In this document: in pieces, positions 42,954-51,611 of the stretch
How the letters are laid out: each line of letters begins with the position of its first letter
Position numbering within the stretch: the stretch's first letter is position 1
Assembly: GCA_021775005.1 (NCBI GenBank)
Contig: JAJFIK010000085.1
Span: 1-55,278, forward strand
Direction: 5' to 3'
DNA: 55,278 bases
DNA from: Rhodospirillales bacterium
Lineage (GTDB): Bacteria; Pseudomonadota; Alphaproteobacteria; JAJFIK01
Program-made: the position numbers and the translations under genes
The notes under the pieces: model-generated
Seen by the model: the letters and a program-made list of their open reading frames with translations, nothing else
Told to the model about the DNA's origin: nothing
Databases searched by the model: none

Positions 42954-43964
42954 TCAAGGGCGAAGGCTGTCGGGAATCTCCACGCCCGCTTCTTCATAGT
43001 AACGGATCGCACCTGGGTGCAACGGCACCGGCAATCCAGTTATTGATCCCTCAAGAGACATCTCGGATGTGGCGCGGTGAATGGCAGCAAGGAATGGCAG
43101 GTTTTCAAAGATGGTCTTGGTAATCTCATAAACCGCGTCTTCGTCAACATCCGCCCGCACGGCGAGAATATTGGGATGCGCGATGGATTGCACGTCCGCG
43201 TCCTGGCCAGGATAGGTGCCTGCCGGAATGACATAGCGCGTGAACAGCGGATAGGCGGCGTTCACCGCAGCCATGTCTTCATCTGTGAAAGAAAGCAGCG
43301 TCGCTGCATCGCCAGCTGCCGCGAAGGCGCGGGTCACTGCGGCAACTGGTGCGCCCGCGGGCGTGTTCATGCCGTCAATAACGCCGTTCTGAAACGAATC
43401 TGCGCTGGGGCCATAGCCCTGGAACACGAGATCGAAGTGCTCATCAGCGTCAATGCCAAGCGCTGCCAAGACATGCCGCCCAGACCCTTCCGCGCCGGAG
43501 TTGCGCGCGCCAATGGAAAAACGCCGCCCGTCCATGCTTGCCAGGTCAGAGACATATCCTGTGGGGGCAAAGCGCGCGCGCACGAGCAAGTGCTCGGCAT
43601 TGGGCCAAAGCATAGTCACCGAGCGCAGCATCTCTTGCGGGCCTTCCTCGCTAAGGGGTCCTTCACCATTCCACGCCCAGGCGGCATAGAGCCCTTGCAG
43701 GATGGCAAATTGCACCTCGCCATTGCGGAGCAGCGTCACGTTTTCGGCTGATCCCGCGGAACTTATGGCGGAAAGCGAAATGCCTGTTGAAGGCTCTAGC
43801 CGTACTTTGGTCAGGGTCGCGATCGCTACACCGACAGGGTAGTAGGTGCCGGCGGTGGTAGCTGTGGAAAGAATGTATGAGCGATCTTCAACCTCTTGCG
43901 CGAGTGTTGGAATAACGCCTGCGCAAATTGATAGAGCAAATAACGCTGCCAATACTCTTAACAT
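42954..43964 (-). CDS. TAXI-family TRAP transporter solute-binding protein
   Basis: A 336-residue exported periplasmic binding protein: signal peptide to about residue 23 (PTLAQ), then YILSTATTAGTYYPVGVAIA, the TAXI opening motif, and FSIGARNSGAEGSGRHVLAA and GVIDGMNTPAGAPVAAV as ligand-cleft segments. It delivers its solute to the fused TRAP permease. The start ATG is 43964; a longer in-frame start at 43997 would overlap the MaoC gene. It sits 11 bases after that gene, so the three genes form an operon. Confidence 0.92.
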   Translation of the reverse strand: MLRVLAALFALSICAGVIPTLAQEVEDRSYILSTATTAGTYYPVGVAIATLTKVRLEPSTGISLSAISSAGSAENVTLLRNGEVQFAILQGLYAAWAWNGEGPLSEEGPQEMLRSVTMLWPNAEHLLVRARFAPTGYVSDLASMDGRRFSIGARNSGAEGSGRHVLAALGIDADEHFDLVFQGYGPSADSFQNGVIDGMNTPAGAPVAAVTRAFAAAGDAATLLSFTDEDMAAVNAAYPLFTRYVIPAGTYPGQDADVQSIAHPNILAVRADVDEDAVYEITKTIFENLPFLAAIHRATSEMSLEGSITGLPVPLHPGAIRYYEEAGVEIPDSLRP

Positions 43965-43975
43965 GCAACTTGTTC

Positions 43976-44431
43976 CTAAACTGGTGATCGGCCGCAAAGT
44001 ATCTTCGTTGAAAAGACGCAGACCGTTTCATTATTTTGATTCACCACATGATTGTTAGTGGTCACAACACCGCGCGAGGCATCTTTTTCCTCGAGCTGGG
44101 CAATTTCTGTTTCCAGATGAATTGTATCGCCAATCACGACCGGCGCGGTGAAGCGCACGCTCTCCATGCCATAAAATGCGATGAAGGATTGCGGCAAGGC
44201 TTCATATGGCCCGAGACGAAAAGCCAGCGACATGCCAATGGAAAGCACCAGCATGCCATGGGCAATACGCTCCCCGAACGCGCTTTCGGCGGCAAAAGTG
44301 GTATCGGTGTGTATAGGGTGCCAGTCGCCGGTTAGTCCGGCAAAATTCACGATATCGGCTTCGGTGATAGTGCGCCCCGGTGTGGTTCGTTTTTCGCCGA
44401 TTTCATAGTCTTCATAATAGGCTCGCGCCAT
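43976..44431 (-). CDS. MaoC-like hot-dog dehydratase
   Basis: A 151-residue hot-dog protein of the MaoC family. The hydratase-2 motif appears as TGDWHPIHTDTTFAAESAFGERIAHGML, with catalytic-type Asp and His (broken here only for listing: DWHPIHTD). It would hydrate enoyl-CoA or act on a similar CoA ester. The start at 44431 (MARAYYEDYEIGE) matches the family N-terminus; the longer ORF does not. First gene of the MaoC-TAXI-TRAP operon, which suggests that the imported compound is metabolised as a CoA thioester. Confidence 0.88.
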   Translation of the reverse strand: MARAYYEDYEIGEKRTTPGRTITEADIVNFAGLTGDWHPIHTDTTFAAESAFGERIAHGMLVLSIGMSLAFRLGPYEALPQSFIAFYGMESVRFTAPVVIGDTIHLETEIAQLEEKDASRGVVTTNNHVVNQNNETVCVFSTKILCGRSPV

Positions 44432-44513
44432 TGGCACTTTCTCCACATCTTTCGACCACAATACAGTGCTTATATGTTGGCGCAACGGCCCTAACCACCG
44501 GCGGGAGAGCTTC

Positions 44514-45101
44514 ATGAGAACCCATTGCATCAGACTCCTTGGCGCGGTCGTGTTGGCACTCATAAGTGGGCCGGCGCTGGGCCAATCTCATGAAAGCAAT
44601 ATCCGCGATGCCTTGGTTGAGGCCATTCCAACCTGGTGGCAGGTGGTCACGCTTGAGAGCAATGAAATTGATCTCAACGCGCTTGACGACGCGAGTGAGC
44701 CTAAAAACCCAGCCGCTGAAACAAGTGTTGTGACCGGCAGCCCAAAGCCTGGTGCAATGAGCGCGGAAATGATGGCATCACATATCTTTTCCGCCGAGAT
44801 CGAATTAACAGAGGATCTGTTTGAGCCGATACGGTCTGAAGGCGGGGCTGCCCTCGTGAACGCTATCATGTCAGCGGGCACCCGACTGCAAGTGTCGGGT
44901 AGGTTTGGCGGCGATGATGGGGAACCGGTCCTGCTGGACCAAAGCGGCCTTGAAAGTCTGGGGCGGCCAATCGATGAATTTGAAACGGTTGCCTATGTGC
45001 TTGGCAGTGTGGAGGCCGACGCCTTTCTGGAAAGCCTCAGCGCAGCACGGGCAGATGGCACACTATCCAAACTCATGAATGATGAAGGCGACGAGCTTTA
45101 G
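44514..45101 (+). CDS. Exported hypothetical protein
   Basis: No family recognised. A 195-residue protein with a signal peptide (1-22, GPALGQ) and a mature part of mixed alpha/beta pattern, acidic and without cysteines in the mature chain. Segments such as SHIFSAEIELTEDLFEPI and FETVAYVLGSVEADAF are unremarkable. ATG at 44514 has GGGAGA upstream. Divergent from the MaoC gene and convergent with the carboxyltransferase gene; the two stop codons overlap in TTAG (45098-45101). Confidence 0.7.
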   Translation: MRTHCIRLLGAVVLALISGPALGQSHESNIRDALVEAIPTWWQVVTLESNEIDLNALDDASEPKNPAAETSVVTGSPKPGAMSAEMMASHIFSAEIELTEDLFEPIRSEGGAALVNAIMSAGTRLQVSGRFGGDDGEPVLLDQSGLESLGRPIDEFETVAYVLGSVEADAFLESLSAARADGTLSKLMNDEGDEL

Positions 45102-46645
45102 GGCCTAATGGCAAACAATACCGGTCCTGCTTTGCGCAACGGGGCCGCCAACGCGGCAAATTCACAAAGAAGCGGTCTGGTCTTGCGTGGGTCGATAATG
45201 TCTTCCACCAAAAACGCCTCGGCTGTACGAAATGGTGAGCGCACGGCGTTCATAGTGCGTTCAATCTCCGCACGCAAAGCTTCTGGATCATCTGACTTTT
45301 CAAGGTCATAGCGAAACGCCGCTTCAATCCCGCCTTCCACGGGAAGCGAGCCCCAATCCCCTGACGGCCAGGCAAAGCGATAATTAAAGCGCGAGTGATT
45401 GAGGTTTGCTGCCCCGGCAACGCCAAAGGCCTTGCGGATAAGGACAGAGCACCACGGCACGCGTGCTTGATAGACAGCGGCCAAGGCGCGCGCACCGTGG
45501 CGTATGGTTCCGGCTTTTTCGCCTTCAATGCCAATGACAAAGCCCGGATTGTCCACCAAATGGACCACAGGCAAATGGAATGTTTCGGCAAGGTCGATAA
45601 AGCGCACGATTTTCTGCGCCGCATCCGCCGTCCATCCGCCGCCGAAGTGATAGGGGTCGTTCGCCAGCACAGCCACCGGCCAACCATCAAGGCGCGCGAG
45701 CCCCGTGATGGCAGAGCGCCCCCACAGTTTGCCCATCTCAAAGAAACTGCCCTGATCGACCACGCGTTCGATGATCGACCGCATTTTGTAAACCTTGCGG
45801 CGGTCTTCGGGCACGATGCCGAGCAAGGCGTCGTCTTCGCGGGCTGGATCATCATGAGGCTCTGTGCGGGGCGGCAACTCATCCACCGAGGACGGCAGGT
45901 AGGAAAGAAACCGACGTGCCATGGCGATGGCTTCATCTTCGCTTTCCGCGACGGCATCGACAACGCCGTTTGGCCCGTGAATATGCGCGCCGCCAAGACC
46001 CTCTTTGTCCACATCTTCGCCGAGGCGTTTCACAACCGGTGGTCCAGCCACAAAAACTTGGCTGAGCTCTTTCACCATGACTGAGAAATGGCTGGTCACA
46101 AGCCGCGCCGCGCCAAGTCCCGCAACCGGGCCCAGCGCCAAGGCCACCACAGGCACTGTCGCCAAGTTGGCGACGACCCACTCCCACCCTGGGTTGGCCG
46201 GCACATAGGTGCGGGCGTTGGTGGTGAGTTGTTTCACCGAGCCACCGCCGCCGGTGCCATCAATCATGCGGATGAGGGGGAGGCGGTACTCATGGGCCAT
46301 TTGCTCAGCGGCGACCATCTTTTGCCAGATGGCCGCGTCGGCAGCCCCACCGCGGACGGTGAAATCGTCACCGGTAGCCACAACGGGACGGCCATTTACA
46401 TTCGCGCGTCCGAAGAGGAAATTCGCCGCCATAAATGACTTGAGTTTGCCGTTTTCGTCGTATTCGCCTTTGCCCGCCAGCTTGCCGATCTCGCGAAAGC
46501 TTCCCTCATCTACAAGGCGGGCCAGGCGTTCACGAACGTTTAGCTTACCGCGCTCACGTTGGCGCGTGACTTTATCGGCGCCACCCATTTTTTCGGCCAG
46601 GGCCGCGCGACGTTTGATATCTTCAAGCTCACGATCCCAAGCCAT
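45098..46645 (-). CDS. Acyl-CoA carboxylase carboxyltransferase subunit (PccB/MccB-like), copy A
   Basis: A 515-residue carboxyltransferase with both crotonase-like halves: N-terminal half with GKLNVRERLARLVDEGSFRE and MIDGTGGGGSVKQL, ALGPVAGLGAARL; C-terminal half with AFGVAGAANLNH and PSGDWGSLPVEGGIEAAF. It would transfer CO2 from biotin to an acyl-CoA such as propionyl-, methylcrotonyl- or geranyl-CoA. The catalytic oxyanion glycine pairs (GGGG, FGVAG) are present. No biotin carboxylase or biotin carrier gene is in the window, so a distant partner is needed. Similar overall layout to copy B, two genes upstream on the same strand. Confidence 0.9.
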   Translation of the reverse strand: MAWDRELEDIKRRAALAEKMGGADKVTRQRERGKLNVRERLARLVDEGSFREIGKLAGKGEYDENGKLKSFMAANFLFGRANVNGRPVVATGDDFTVRGGAADAAIWQKMVAAEQMAHEYRLPLIRMIDGTGGGGSVKQLTTNARTYVPANPGWEWVVANLATVPVVALALGPVAGLGAARLVTSHFSVMVKELSQVFVAGPPVVKRLGEDVDKEGLGGAHIHGPNGVVDAVAESEDEAIAMARRFLSYLPSSVDELPPRTEPHDDPAREDDALLGIVPEDRRKVYKMRSIIERVVDQGSFFEMGKLWGRSAITGLARLDGWPVAVLANDPYHFGGGWTADAAQKIVRFIDLAETFHLPVVHLVDNPGFVIGIEGEKAGTIRHGARALAAVYQARVPWCSVLIRKAFGVAGAANLNHSRFNYRFAWPSGDWGSLPVEGGIEAAFRYDLEKSDDPEALRAEIERTMNAVRSPFRTAEAFLVEDIIDPRKTRPLLCEFAALAAPLRKAGPVLFAIRP

Positions 46646-46654
46646 GGTAACTGC

Positions 46655-47146
46655 CTATTGAGTGGTTTCTGCGCCGACCCAAACGCCAAAGTCTTGCGCT
46701 TCCACAAGATAGGTATTGATCAAAATCTGGAGGGCGTCAGGTCCAATGCCGCCGGTGGCATTGATGTTCATAACCAAGATGACATCGCCTTCATCATCAA
46801 TGTAGGCGCGAGACCAATTCCGGGTGCTCTGGAATATATCGTTCCATGTGTTGATTTGGGCGGCAGTGACCGGTGTTGCGGGCTCATACCAGCTATAGAG
46901 GGTAATGTCCTCGCAACCCTCTGGCACACAGCCATAGAAAAAGACGTTGATATTCTCGGCATGAATTAACCCACCGGTTTCAACCTGAATCAACGGGTAG
47001 CCCCGATTGTCCGCCGATTCCAGAAAACGAAACCCGTTGGTGGCAAACGTGGCCCCAACGTTCTCGGCGGTCAGCTTGGTGATGGACTGCGCGTTGGCGG
47101 AGGTGGCAAGCAAGATTGAGAACACGAAGGCTGTTACAATACGCAT
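46655..47146 (-). CDS. Exported YbjN-like protein
   Basis: A 163-residue protein with signal peptide (1-19, SANA|QS). The mature part resembles YbjN/type III chaperone-like folds: LTAENVGATFATNGFRFLES, then IQVETGGLIHAENINVFFYG, NTWNDIFQSTRNWSRAYID and DEGDVILVMNINATGG. Two cysteines lie in FYGCVPEGCED and could form a disulfide. Function unknown. Nine bases separate it from the start of copy A of the carboxyltransferase and it lies 95 bases from copy B, so all three may be one transcript. Confidence 0.6.
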   Translation of the reverse strand: MRIVTAFVFSILLATSANAQSITKLTAENVGATFATNGFRFLESADNRGYPLIQVETGGLIHAENINVFFYGCVPEGCEDITLYSWYEPATPVTAAQINTWNDIFQSTRNWSRAYIDDEGDVILVMNINATGGIGPDALQILINTYLVEAQDFGVWVGAETTQ

Positions 47147-47241
47147 CGGGGGAGATCCTTTATATGAGCGGGTGGCGGAGCATACTGACCAATATCGCGG
47201 AGTCCAATGCATGCCGGGCGACAAAAATACCGCCGAAGTGA

Positions 47242-48774
47242 TCAGGGCCGCATTGTGGGTTGATAGGGCCCCCGGCAGTCCTCAAGCTGAAGTCGGGCAT
47301 ATTTGAGCCAATCCCAAAGCGCTGGGCGGGTTTCACGCGGATCGATGAGATCATGCACCGAAAACGTCTCAGCGCGCGGGAAGGGCGACTGGGCGGCAGC
47401 AAGGGCGTCTTCCAGTTCCTTGCGGCGCGCCTCCGGGTCCGGGGCTTGTTCGATTTCCCTCGCAAAGGCCACCGCAACGCCGCCTTCCAAGGGCAACGCG
47501 CCAGTTTCTGCGCTGGGCCAGGAAAGAACGTACCCGCCCGGGCCAAAATGGGCGGCAGCGGCCACCCCGAAGGCCTTGTGCACAATCACGCTGGCCCAAG
47601 GCACGCGGCTTTGCACCACGGCCATCACGGCAGCGGTACCATGGCGAATGGTACCTGCCGCTTCAGCGTCGGGCCCGATCATGAACCCCGGCTCGTCGAC
47701 GAACGAGATAATAGGCAGGCGAAAGGTATTACACATATCCACAAAGCGGCGAACTTTTTGCGAGCCCTCAGCCGTCATGGCACCTGCGTAGTAGCGACAG
47801 TCGTTCCCAAGAATGCCCACAGGCTGCCCACAAAGGCGCGCCAGGCCGGTAACCTGTCCAGGTCCAAAGGTGCGGGTCATTTCAAAAAAACTGCCATCAT
47901 CAAGCACAACATTGATGACTTTTCGGATATTGAACGCCTTGCGCCGGTTGCGCGGTACAATGTCCAGCAAGGCGTCTTCGCGGCGATCCGCCGGGTCAGT
48001 AATGTCAAACACCGGCAGGTCGGCGTAAACGTTTTGCGGCAAGTAACTCAAGAAGGAGCGCATTTGCGCCAGCGCTTCCGCTTCATCCTTGGCGATGTTG
48101 TCCACAGCGCCCGATTTGCCATGAACACTGGCGCCGCCAAGTTCCTCTTTAGTTAGGGTGCGCCCAAGTGCCCGTTCCACCACTTTGGGGCCGGCGATGA
48201 GCAGTTGAGCCGTTGCTTCGCTCATCACAGAAAAATGCGATGCCGCCAGCCGGGCTGCGGGAAAGCCCGCAACAGGGCCGAGCGCTGCTGAGGCCACGGG
48301 CACGAGGCCCATCACCTGAGCAATGGACAAAAATCGCGGCACGGAAAACACCGGGTCGCCTGAGGGGCGCTTGCCGCTGGAGCCGCGCACCGATCCGCCG
48401 CCGCCCTCGAGCAATCGAACTAGGGGCAATTTGTGTGACAGGGCAAGTTCTTCGGCGTAGACGCTTTTGCGCAGGCCCGCCGCGTTGGGGGAGCCGCCTT
48501 TAAGGGTGAAGTCTTCACCGCCAATGACCACGGGCCGCCCGTCAATCTCGCCAATGCCGACGACATAATTGGCCGGCGTAAAGCCATCGTCTTCCTCCGT
48601 GCCGGCAATGGGACCATGTTCCACAAAGCTAGCTGGGTCAGCGACCTGGCCGATGCGCTCCCGAACCGTCAAGCGGCCTTTTTCGTGATGACGGGCAACC
48701 GAGGTCTCCCCGCCCATTTCAAGCGCCTCAGCGCGGCGGCGGGCAATCTCGTCAGCTTCTTTTTTCCATGACAT
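47242..48774 (-). CDS. Acyl-CoA carboxylase carboxyltransferase subunit, copy B
   Basis: A 510-residue paralogue of the downstream carboxyltransferase, only moderately similar. The N-terminal half contains GRLTVRERIGQVADPASFVE, LLEGGGGSVRG and ALGPVAGFPAARLA; the C-terminal half has FVDEPGFMIGPDAEAAGTIR, AFGVAAAAHFG and SAETGALPLEGGVAVAF. Substrate unknown; propionyl-CoA- or methylcrotonyl-CoA-type acyl groups are likely. The start MSWKKEAD at 48774 matches the family; an upstream in-frame ATG at 48819 would only lengthen the N-terminus. It lies divergent from the SCP2-like gene. Confidence 0.9.
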   Translation of the reverse strand: MSWKKEADEIARRRAEALEMGGETSVARHHEKGRLTVRERIGQVADPASFVEHGPIAGTEEDDGFTPANYVVGIGEIDGRPVVIGGEDFTLKGGSPNAAGLRKSVYAEELALSHKLPLVRLLEGGGGSVRGSSGKRPSGDPVFSVPRFLSIAQVMGLVPVASAALGPVAGFPAARLAASHFSVMSEATAQLLIAGPKVVERALGRTLTKEELGGASVHGKSGAVDNIAKDEAEALAQMRSFLSYLPQNVYADLPVFDITDPADRREDALLDIVPRNRRKAFNIRKVINVVLDDGSFFEMTRTFGPGQVTGLARLCGQPVGILGNDCRYYAGAMTAEGSQKVRRFVDMCNTFRLPIISFVDEPGFMIGPDAEAAGTIRHGTAAVMAVVQSRVPWASVIVHKAFGVAAAAHFGPGGYVLSWPSAETGALPLEGGVAVAFAREIEQAPDPEARRKELEDALAAAQSPFPRAETFSVHDLIDPRETRPALWDWLKYARLQLEDCRGPYQPTMRP

Positions 48775-48860
48775 GGCCGTCACCATAGGCGAGCTCGATT
48801 GCCTTGGCGAGACCAACAAGTGAAGCTGACGGATGGAGCGGGCTTTGCTATAAGAATCAG

Positions 48861-49178
48861 ATGAGCGCCTTTGAAGAAATCAAATCCCTCCTCCATCGCT
48901 CCCTTGATGGGGCCGAAAGTTTTGGCGCCGATGTGCTATTTGAATTTGGCAATGACGGCGCGATTTTGGTTCAGGGGCGGGGGAGCCAAATTTCCCTTAC
49001 GGAAAGCCGGGGACAGGCCGACTGCGAAATCATTATGAGTGCAGCCGTATTTCGCCGCATCATGGCCGGTGAGATCAATGAGACCACCGCCTTTATGGAG
49101 GGCGAGATGCGCATTGTGGGGGACATCGCTTTGGCTACCAAAGTCAGCAATTTGATTCGTATGGGGGCGGTCGCTTGA
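48861..49178 (+). CDS. SCP2-type sterol/lipid-carrier family protein
   Basis: A 105-residue protein of the SCP2 fold. Visible are DVLFEFGNDGAILVQG, the segment QADCEIIMSAAVFRRIMAG and GEMRIVGDIALATKVSNL, the standard C-terminal part of the hydrophobic tunnel. It probably binds fatty acyl or other lipid ligands. Start ATG at 48861. The stop TGA overlaps the start of the hydrolase gene by one base (TGATG), so translational coupling is likely. Confidence 0.82.
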   Translation: MSAFEEIKSLLHRSLDGAESFGADVLFEFGNDGAILVQGRGSQISLTESRGQADCEIIMSAAVFRRIMAGEINETTAFMEGEMRIVGDIALATKVSNLIRMGAVA

Positions 49179-50122
49179 TGGATGCACCGCTCACTTCGCT
49201 TGCCGATTATCCCGCACCAGAGGGCGGACAGGCGATTTTTTTTGAACGGGATAATGTCAAACTGCGCCTGGCCAAGTGGTTGCCGACGAGCGAGGCCCCC
49301 GCGCGCGGGACCATTGTGCTGCTCCATGGCCGCACGGAATTCATTGCGAAATACTACGAGGTGATATCCGATCTGCGCCGCCGCGGATTTGCCGTCCTGA
49401 CGTTTGATTGGCGTGGTCAAGGGCTCTCCACTCGTGAACTTGTCGATTGGCAGCGCGGTTATGTGCGCTCGTTCCATGATTTTCTGGATGACTTCAAAGC
49501 GATTGTTGCAAGTGAATTTGCCGCTGATATGCCTAAGCCCTGGGGCCTGATGAGCCATTCCATGGGCGGGCCGGTGGCACTTCGGTTTCTTCAAGAAGAC
49601 GACGCGACGTTTCAACGGGCGGTTCTATGCGCCCCCATGTTTGGCATGCAGACAGGTTTGCCTGCGCCGGTCTTCAACGCTCTTTTACTTGGTGCCATGG
49701 CGTTGGGGCGAGGGGGCAAGGAACCTTTTGCCAGCAAGCCGGTCGACCCGGCCACACAAAGGTTTGAGACCAATCCCGTCACTACTGACCGCAAAAGATT
49801 TGAGCAGGCGCAAGCTTTTGTGCGGGCGGAACCGCGCCTAGGGGTTTCAGGTATTAGCTGGTCTTGGATCAACGCGGCGCAGGCATTTTTGAAAGAACTT
49901 TGGGCACCTGAGAATGTCGCACGTATAAAAACACCCTGCTTGTTCATTCAAGCGGCGGAAGAGCTGTTGGTGGAACGTGATGCCGCGGCGCATCTGGCGG
50001 AACTTTCACCGCAATGCGATGCCTTGATGATTGAAGGCGCGCGTCATGAGCTGCTTATGGAGCAAGACATCTATCGCGATCAGTTCTTCAAAGCGTTCGA
50101 TGACTTCATGGCGAAGCTCTAA
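49178..50122 (+). CDS. Lysophospholipase-like alpha/beta hydrolase
   Basis: A 314-residue serine hydrolase of the PldB/monoacylglycerol lipase group. Landmarks: VLLHGRTEFIAKYYEV, LTFDWRGQGLSTRE, the nucleophile in LMSHSMGGPVALRF, the acid region IQAAEELLVERDA and His in EGARHELLMEQD. The acidic residue is Glu or the later Asp, less standard than in relatives. It would cleave an acyl chain from lysophospholipids or monoacylglycerols. Coupled with the SCP2-like gene, which could carry the lipid ligand. Its stop shares bases with the stop of the convergent HisN-type gene. Confidence 0.88.
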   Translation: MDAPLTSLADYPAPEGGQAIFFERDNVKLRLAKWLPTSEAPARGTIVLLHGRTEFIAKYYEVISDLRRRGFAVLTFDWRGQGLSTRELVDWQRGYVRSFHDFLDDFKAIVASEFAADMPKPWGLMSHSMGGPVALRFLQEDDATFQRAVLCAPMFGMQTGLPAPVFNALLLGAMALGRGGKEPFASKPVDPATQRFETNPVTTDRKRFEQAQAFVRAEPRLGVSGISWSWINAAQAFLKELWAPENVARIKTPCLFIQAAEELLVERDAAAHLAELSPQCDALMIEGARHELLMEQDIYRDQFFKAFDDFMAKL

Positions 50123-50937
50123 TCATTTAGCTCCCGAAGCACTTGGTCATGGAGTCGTGCATCGCCGGTCGCGAGCACCTGGCCGCCGTCTTCCGCGGGG
50201 CCACCGGCCCAATCTGTGACCGTGCCGCCGGCGCCTTCCACGATGGGAATGAGCGCCTGAATATCGAACGGTTTCAGACCTGCTTCCAGGACAATGTCGA
50301 TGAGCCCATGTGCCAGCAAGCAATAGGCATAACAGTCTGTGCCCAGGCGCAGCATTTTGGTTTCGCGTAGTAAATATTCATAGGCGGATTGCTCAATAGG
50401 AGTTTTGAACAGTTCCGGCGTGGTACAGGCGAAAATCGCATCGCTAATGCCGGCGCAGGCGCGCGTTTTGAGCGTCGTGGTTTTGCCTTCACGCATCAAA
50501 GCAGCCCCGCCGGGCCAGCCGATAAACCGCTCCCCGACAAAGGGCTGATCCATAATGCCGACCACCGGCTTGGTGCCATCATGGTAGCCGATGAGCGTGC
50601 CCCACGTTGGCATTCCGGAAATAAACGCTCGCGTACCATCAATGGGATCAATGACCCACTTGGTACCATTGGCGCTTTCCTTGTCGCCGAATTCTTCACC
50701 CAGAATTCCGTCATCAGGCCGCTTAGCTTCTATGAGCGCCCGAATGGCCTGTTCGGCGCCCTTGTCGGCAAGGGTGACGGGATCAAACTGCCCCGCCGCA
50801 TCGCCGGTTTTGTCATCTGTGCCGGTGGCGGCGTGGCGGAAGTGAGGGCGGATCACCGCGCCTGAGGCGTCTGCGAGGTCTGACGCAAATGCCGCGATCT
50901 CATCGAACGGGGCTGGGATGGTGCTTGGGAGTTTCAT
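50119..50937 (-). CDS. hisN: Inositol-monophosphatase-family histidinol-phosphatase
   Basis: A 272-residue Mg-dependent phosphatase. The metal-site motifs are GILGEEFG, WVIDPIDGTRAFISGMP and, near the C-terminus, LKPFDIQALIPIVEGAGG (the conserved WDxxA replaced by FDIQA). The pattern GTRAFISGMPTWGTLIG matches HisN enzymes of alphaproteobacteria, which perform the penultimate step of histidine synthesis; inositol- or fructose-bisphosphatase activity cannot be excluded. It lies apart from other his genes. Convergent overlap of four bases with the lysophospholipase gene. Confidence 0.85.
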   Translation of the reverse strand: MKLPSTIPAPFDEIAAFASDLADASGAVIRPHFRHAATGTDDKTGDAAGQFDPVTLADKGAEQAIRALIEAKRPDDGILGEEFGDKESANGTKWVIDPIDGTRAFISGMPTWGTLIGYHDGTKPVVGIMDQPFVGERFIGWPGGAALMREGKTTTLKTRACAGISDAIFACTTPELFKTPIEQSAYEYLLRETKMLRLGTDCYAYCLLAHGLIDIVLEAGLKPFDIQALIPIVEGAGGTVTDWAGGPAEDGGQVLATGDARLHDQVLRELND

Positions 50938-50957
50938 GGGCAGGGCTTTAGCATAGG

Positions 50958-50991
50958 AAAAACCCCCTGGCCATTGGGGCCAGAGGGTCTT
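50958..50991 (-). terminator. Terminator of the PraR-like gene
   Basis: On the minus strand ACCCTCTGGCC pairs with GGCCAGGGGGT (one mismatch), followed by TTTTTCC. It lies 36 bases after the regulator's stop and just upstream of the HisN gene start. Confidence 0.85.
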
Positions 50992-51026
50992 TCATTTAGG
51001 ACCGGTGCTGAATCGGTACTGAAATG

Positions 51027-51443
51027 TTAGGCGGCGGCGGTGTGCCCATCGCTGTCTGATTGGCTAAGCGCTTTGGTCAGTTCCAAAAGACGGCGACGCG
51101 GTGTTTCTTCCAGCGCGTAATAGGCGCGGACAAGCTCCAGCGTCTCTTTGTCGGTAAAGAGGTCCGGCTTGAGGCCGGTTTGGCCATTGACCTCTTTGTC
51201 TTCATTGAGGCCTTCGAAGAAGAACGACACTTCAATGTCGAGAGCCTGCGACAGATCATAAAGGCGACTGGCGCTAATACGGTTCGCACCGCTTTCATAT
51301 TTTTGAATTTGTTGAAATTTAATTCCAACGGCATTTGCCAGTTGCTGCTGGGTCATGCCGGTCATCCAACGGCGATGCCGTAGACGCTTACCAACATGCA
51401 AGTCGACGGGGTGTTTCCCCTTGGGGCGACTGGGAGTCTCCAT
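51027..51443 (-). CDS. XRE-family HTH regulator, PraR-like
   Basis: A 138-residue repressor-type protein. The Cro/CI-type HTH spans about 14-75: HVGKRLRHRRWMTGMTQQQL, then VGIKFQQIQKYESGANRISA. The C-terminal part (LVRAYYALEETPRRRLLELT) is helical and typical of the alphaproteobacterial group that includes PraR, a regulator of colonisation and symbiosis-related genes in rhizobia and Azorhizobium. The assignment to that group is from sequence character. The gene has a GGAG ribosome site, a structured leader at 51471-51508 and its own terminator. Confidence 0.88.
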   Translation of the reverse strand: METPSRPKGKHPVDLHVGKRLRHRRWMTGMTQQQLANAVGIKFQQIQKYESGANRISASRLYDLSQALDIEVSFFFEGLNEDKEVNGQTGLKPDLFTDKETLELVRAYYALEETPRRRLLELTKALSQSDSDGHTAAA

Positions 51444-51470
51444 TACGCATGCTCCACTTCATTAACACTT

Positions 51471-51508
51471 GCCGTCACCCGGTGCCCCTCCCTGTTGGTG
51501 GGGACGGC
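51471..51508 (-). promoter_or_regulatory. Structured leader hairpin upstream of the PraR-like gene
   Basis: GCCGTC at 51471-51476 pairs with GACGGC at 51503-51508; inside, CACC can pair with GGTG (51497-51500) and further C and G runs. The element ends 28 bases before the start codon, in the direction of that gene. No T run follows on either strand, so it is not a simple terminator. Possibly a regulatory leader or part of a small RNA. Confidence 0.4.
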
Positions 51509-51611
51509 GATACAAACGCCTGTGTATTCTCAAATCGACACAGATCACTTGCTTGGCGAAATGGTATTCGCAATTCCCGTGCCGCGGGCGGCCTTCACAG
51601 ACATGTGATAT

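Noticed and set aside
44514-45101. Exported protein as a substrate-binding protein of the TRAP system
   Set aside because: Too short and without the TAXI or DctP motifs; the TAXI protein is already present.
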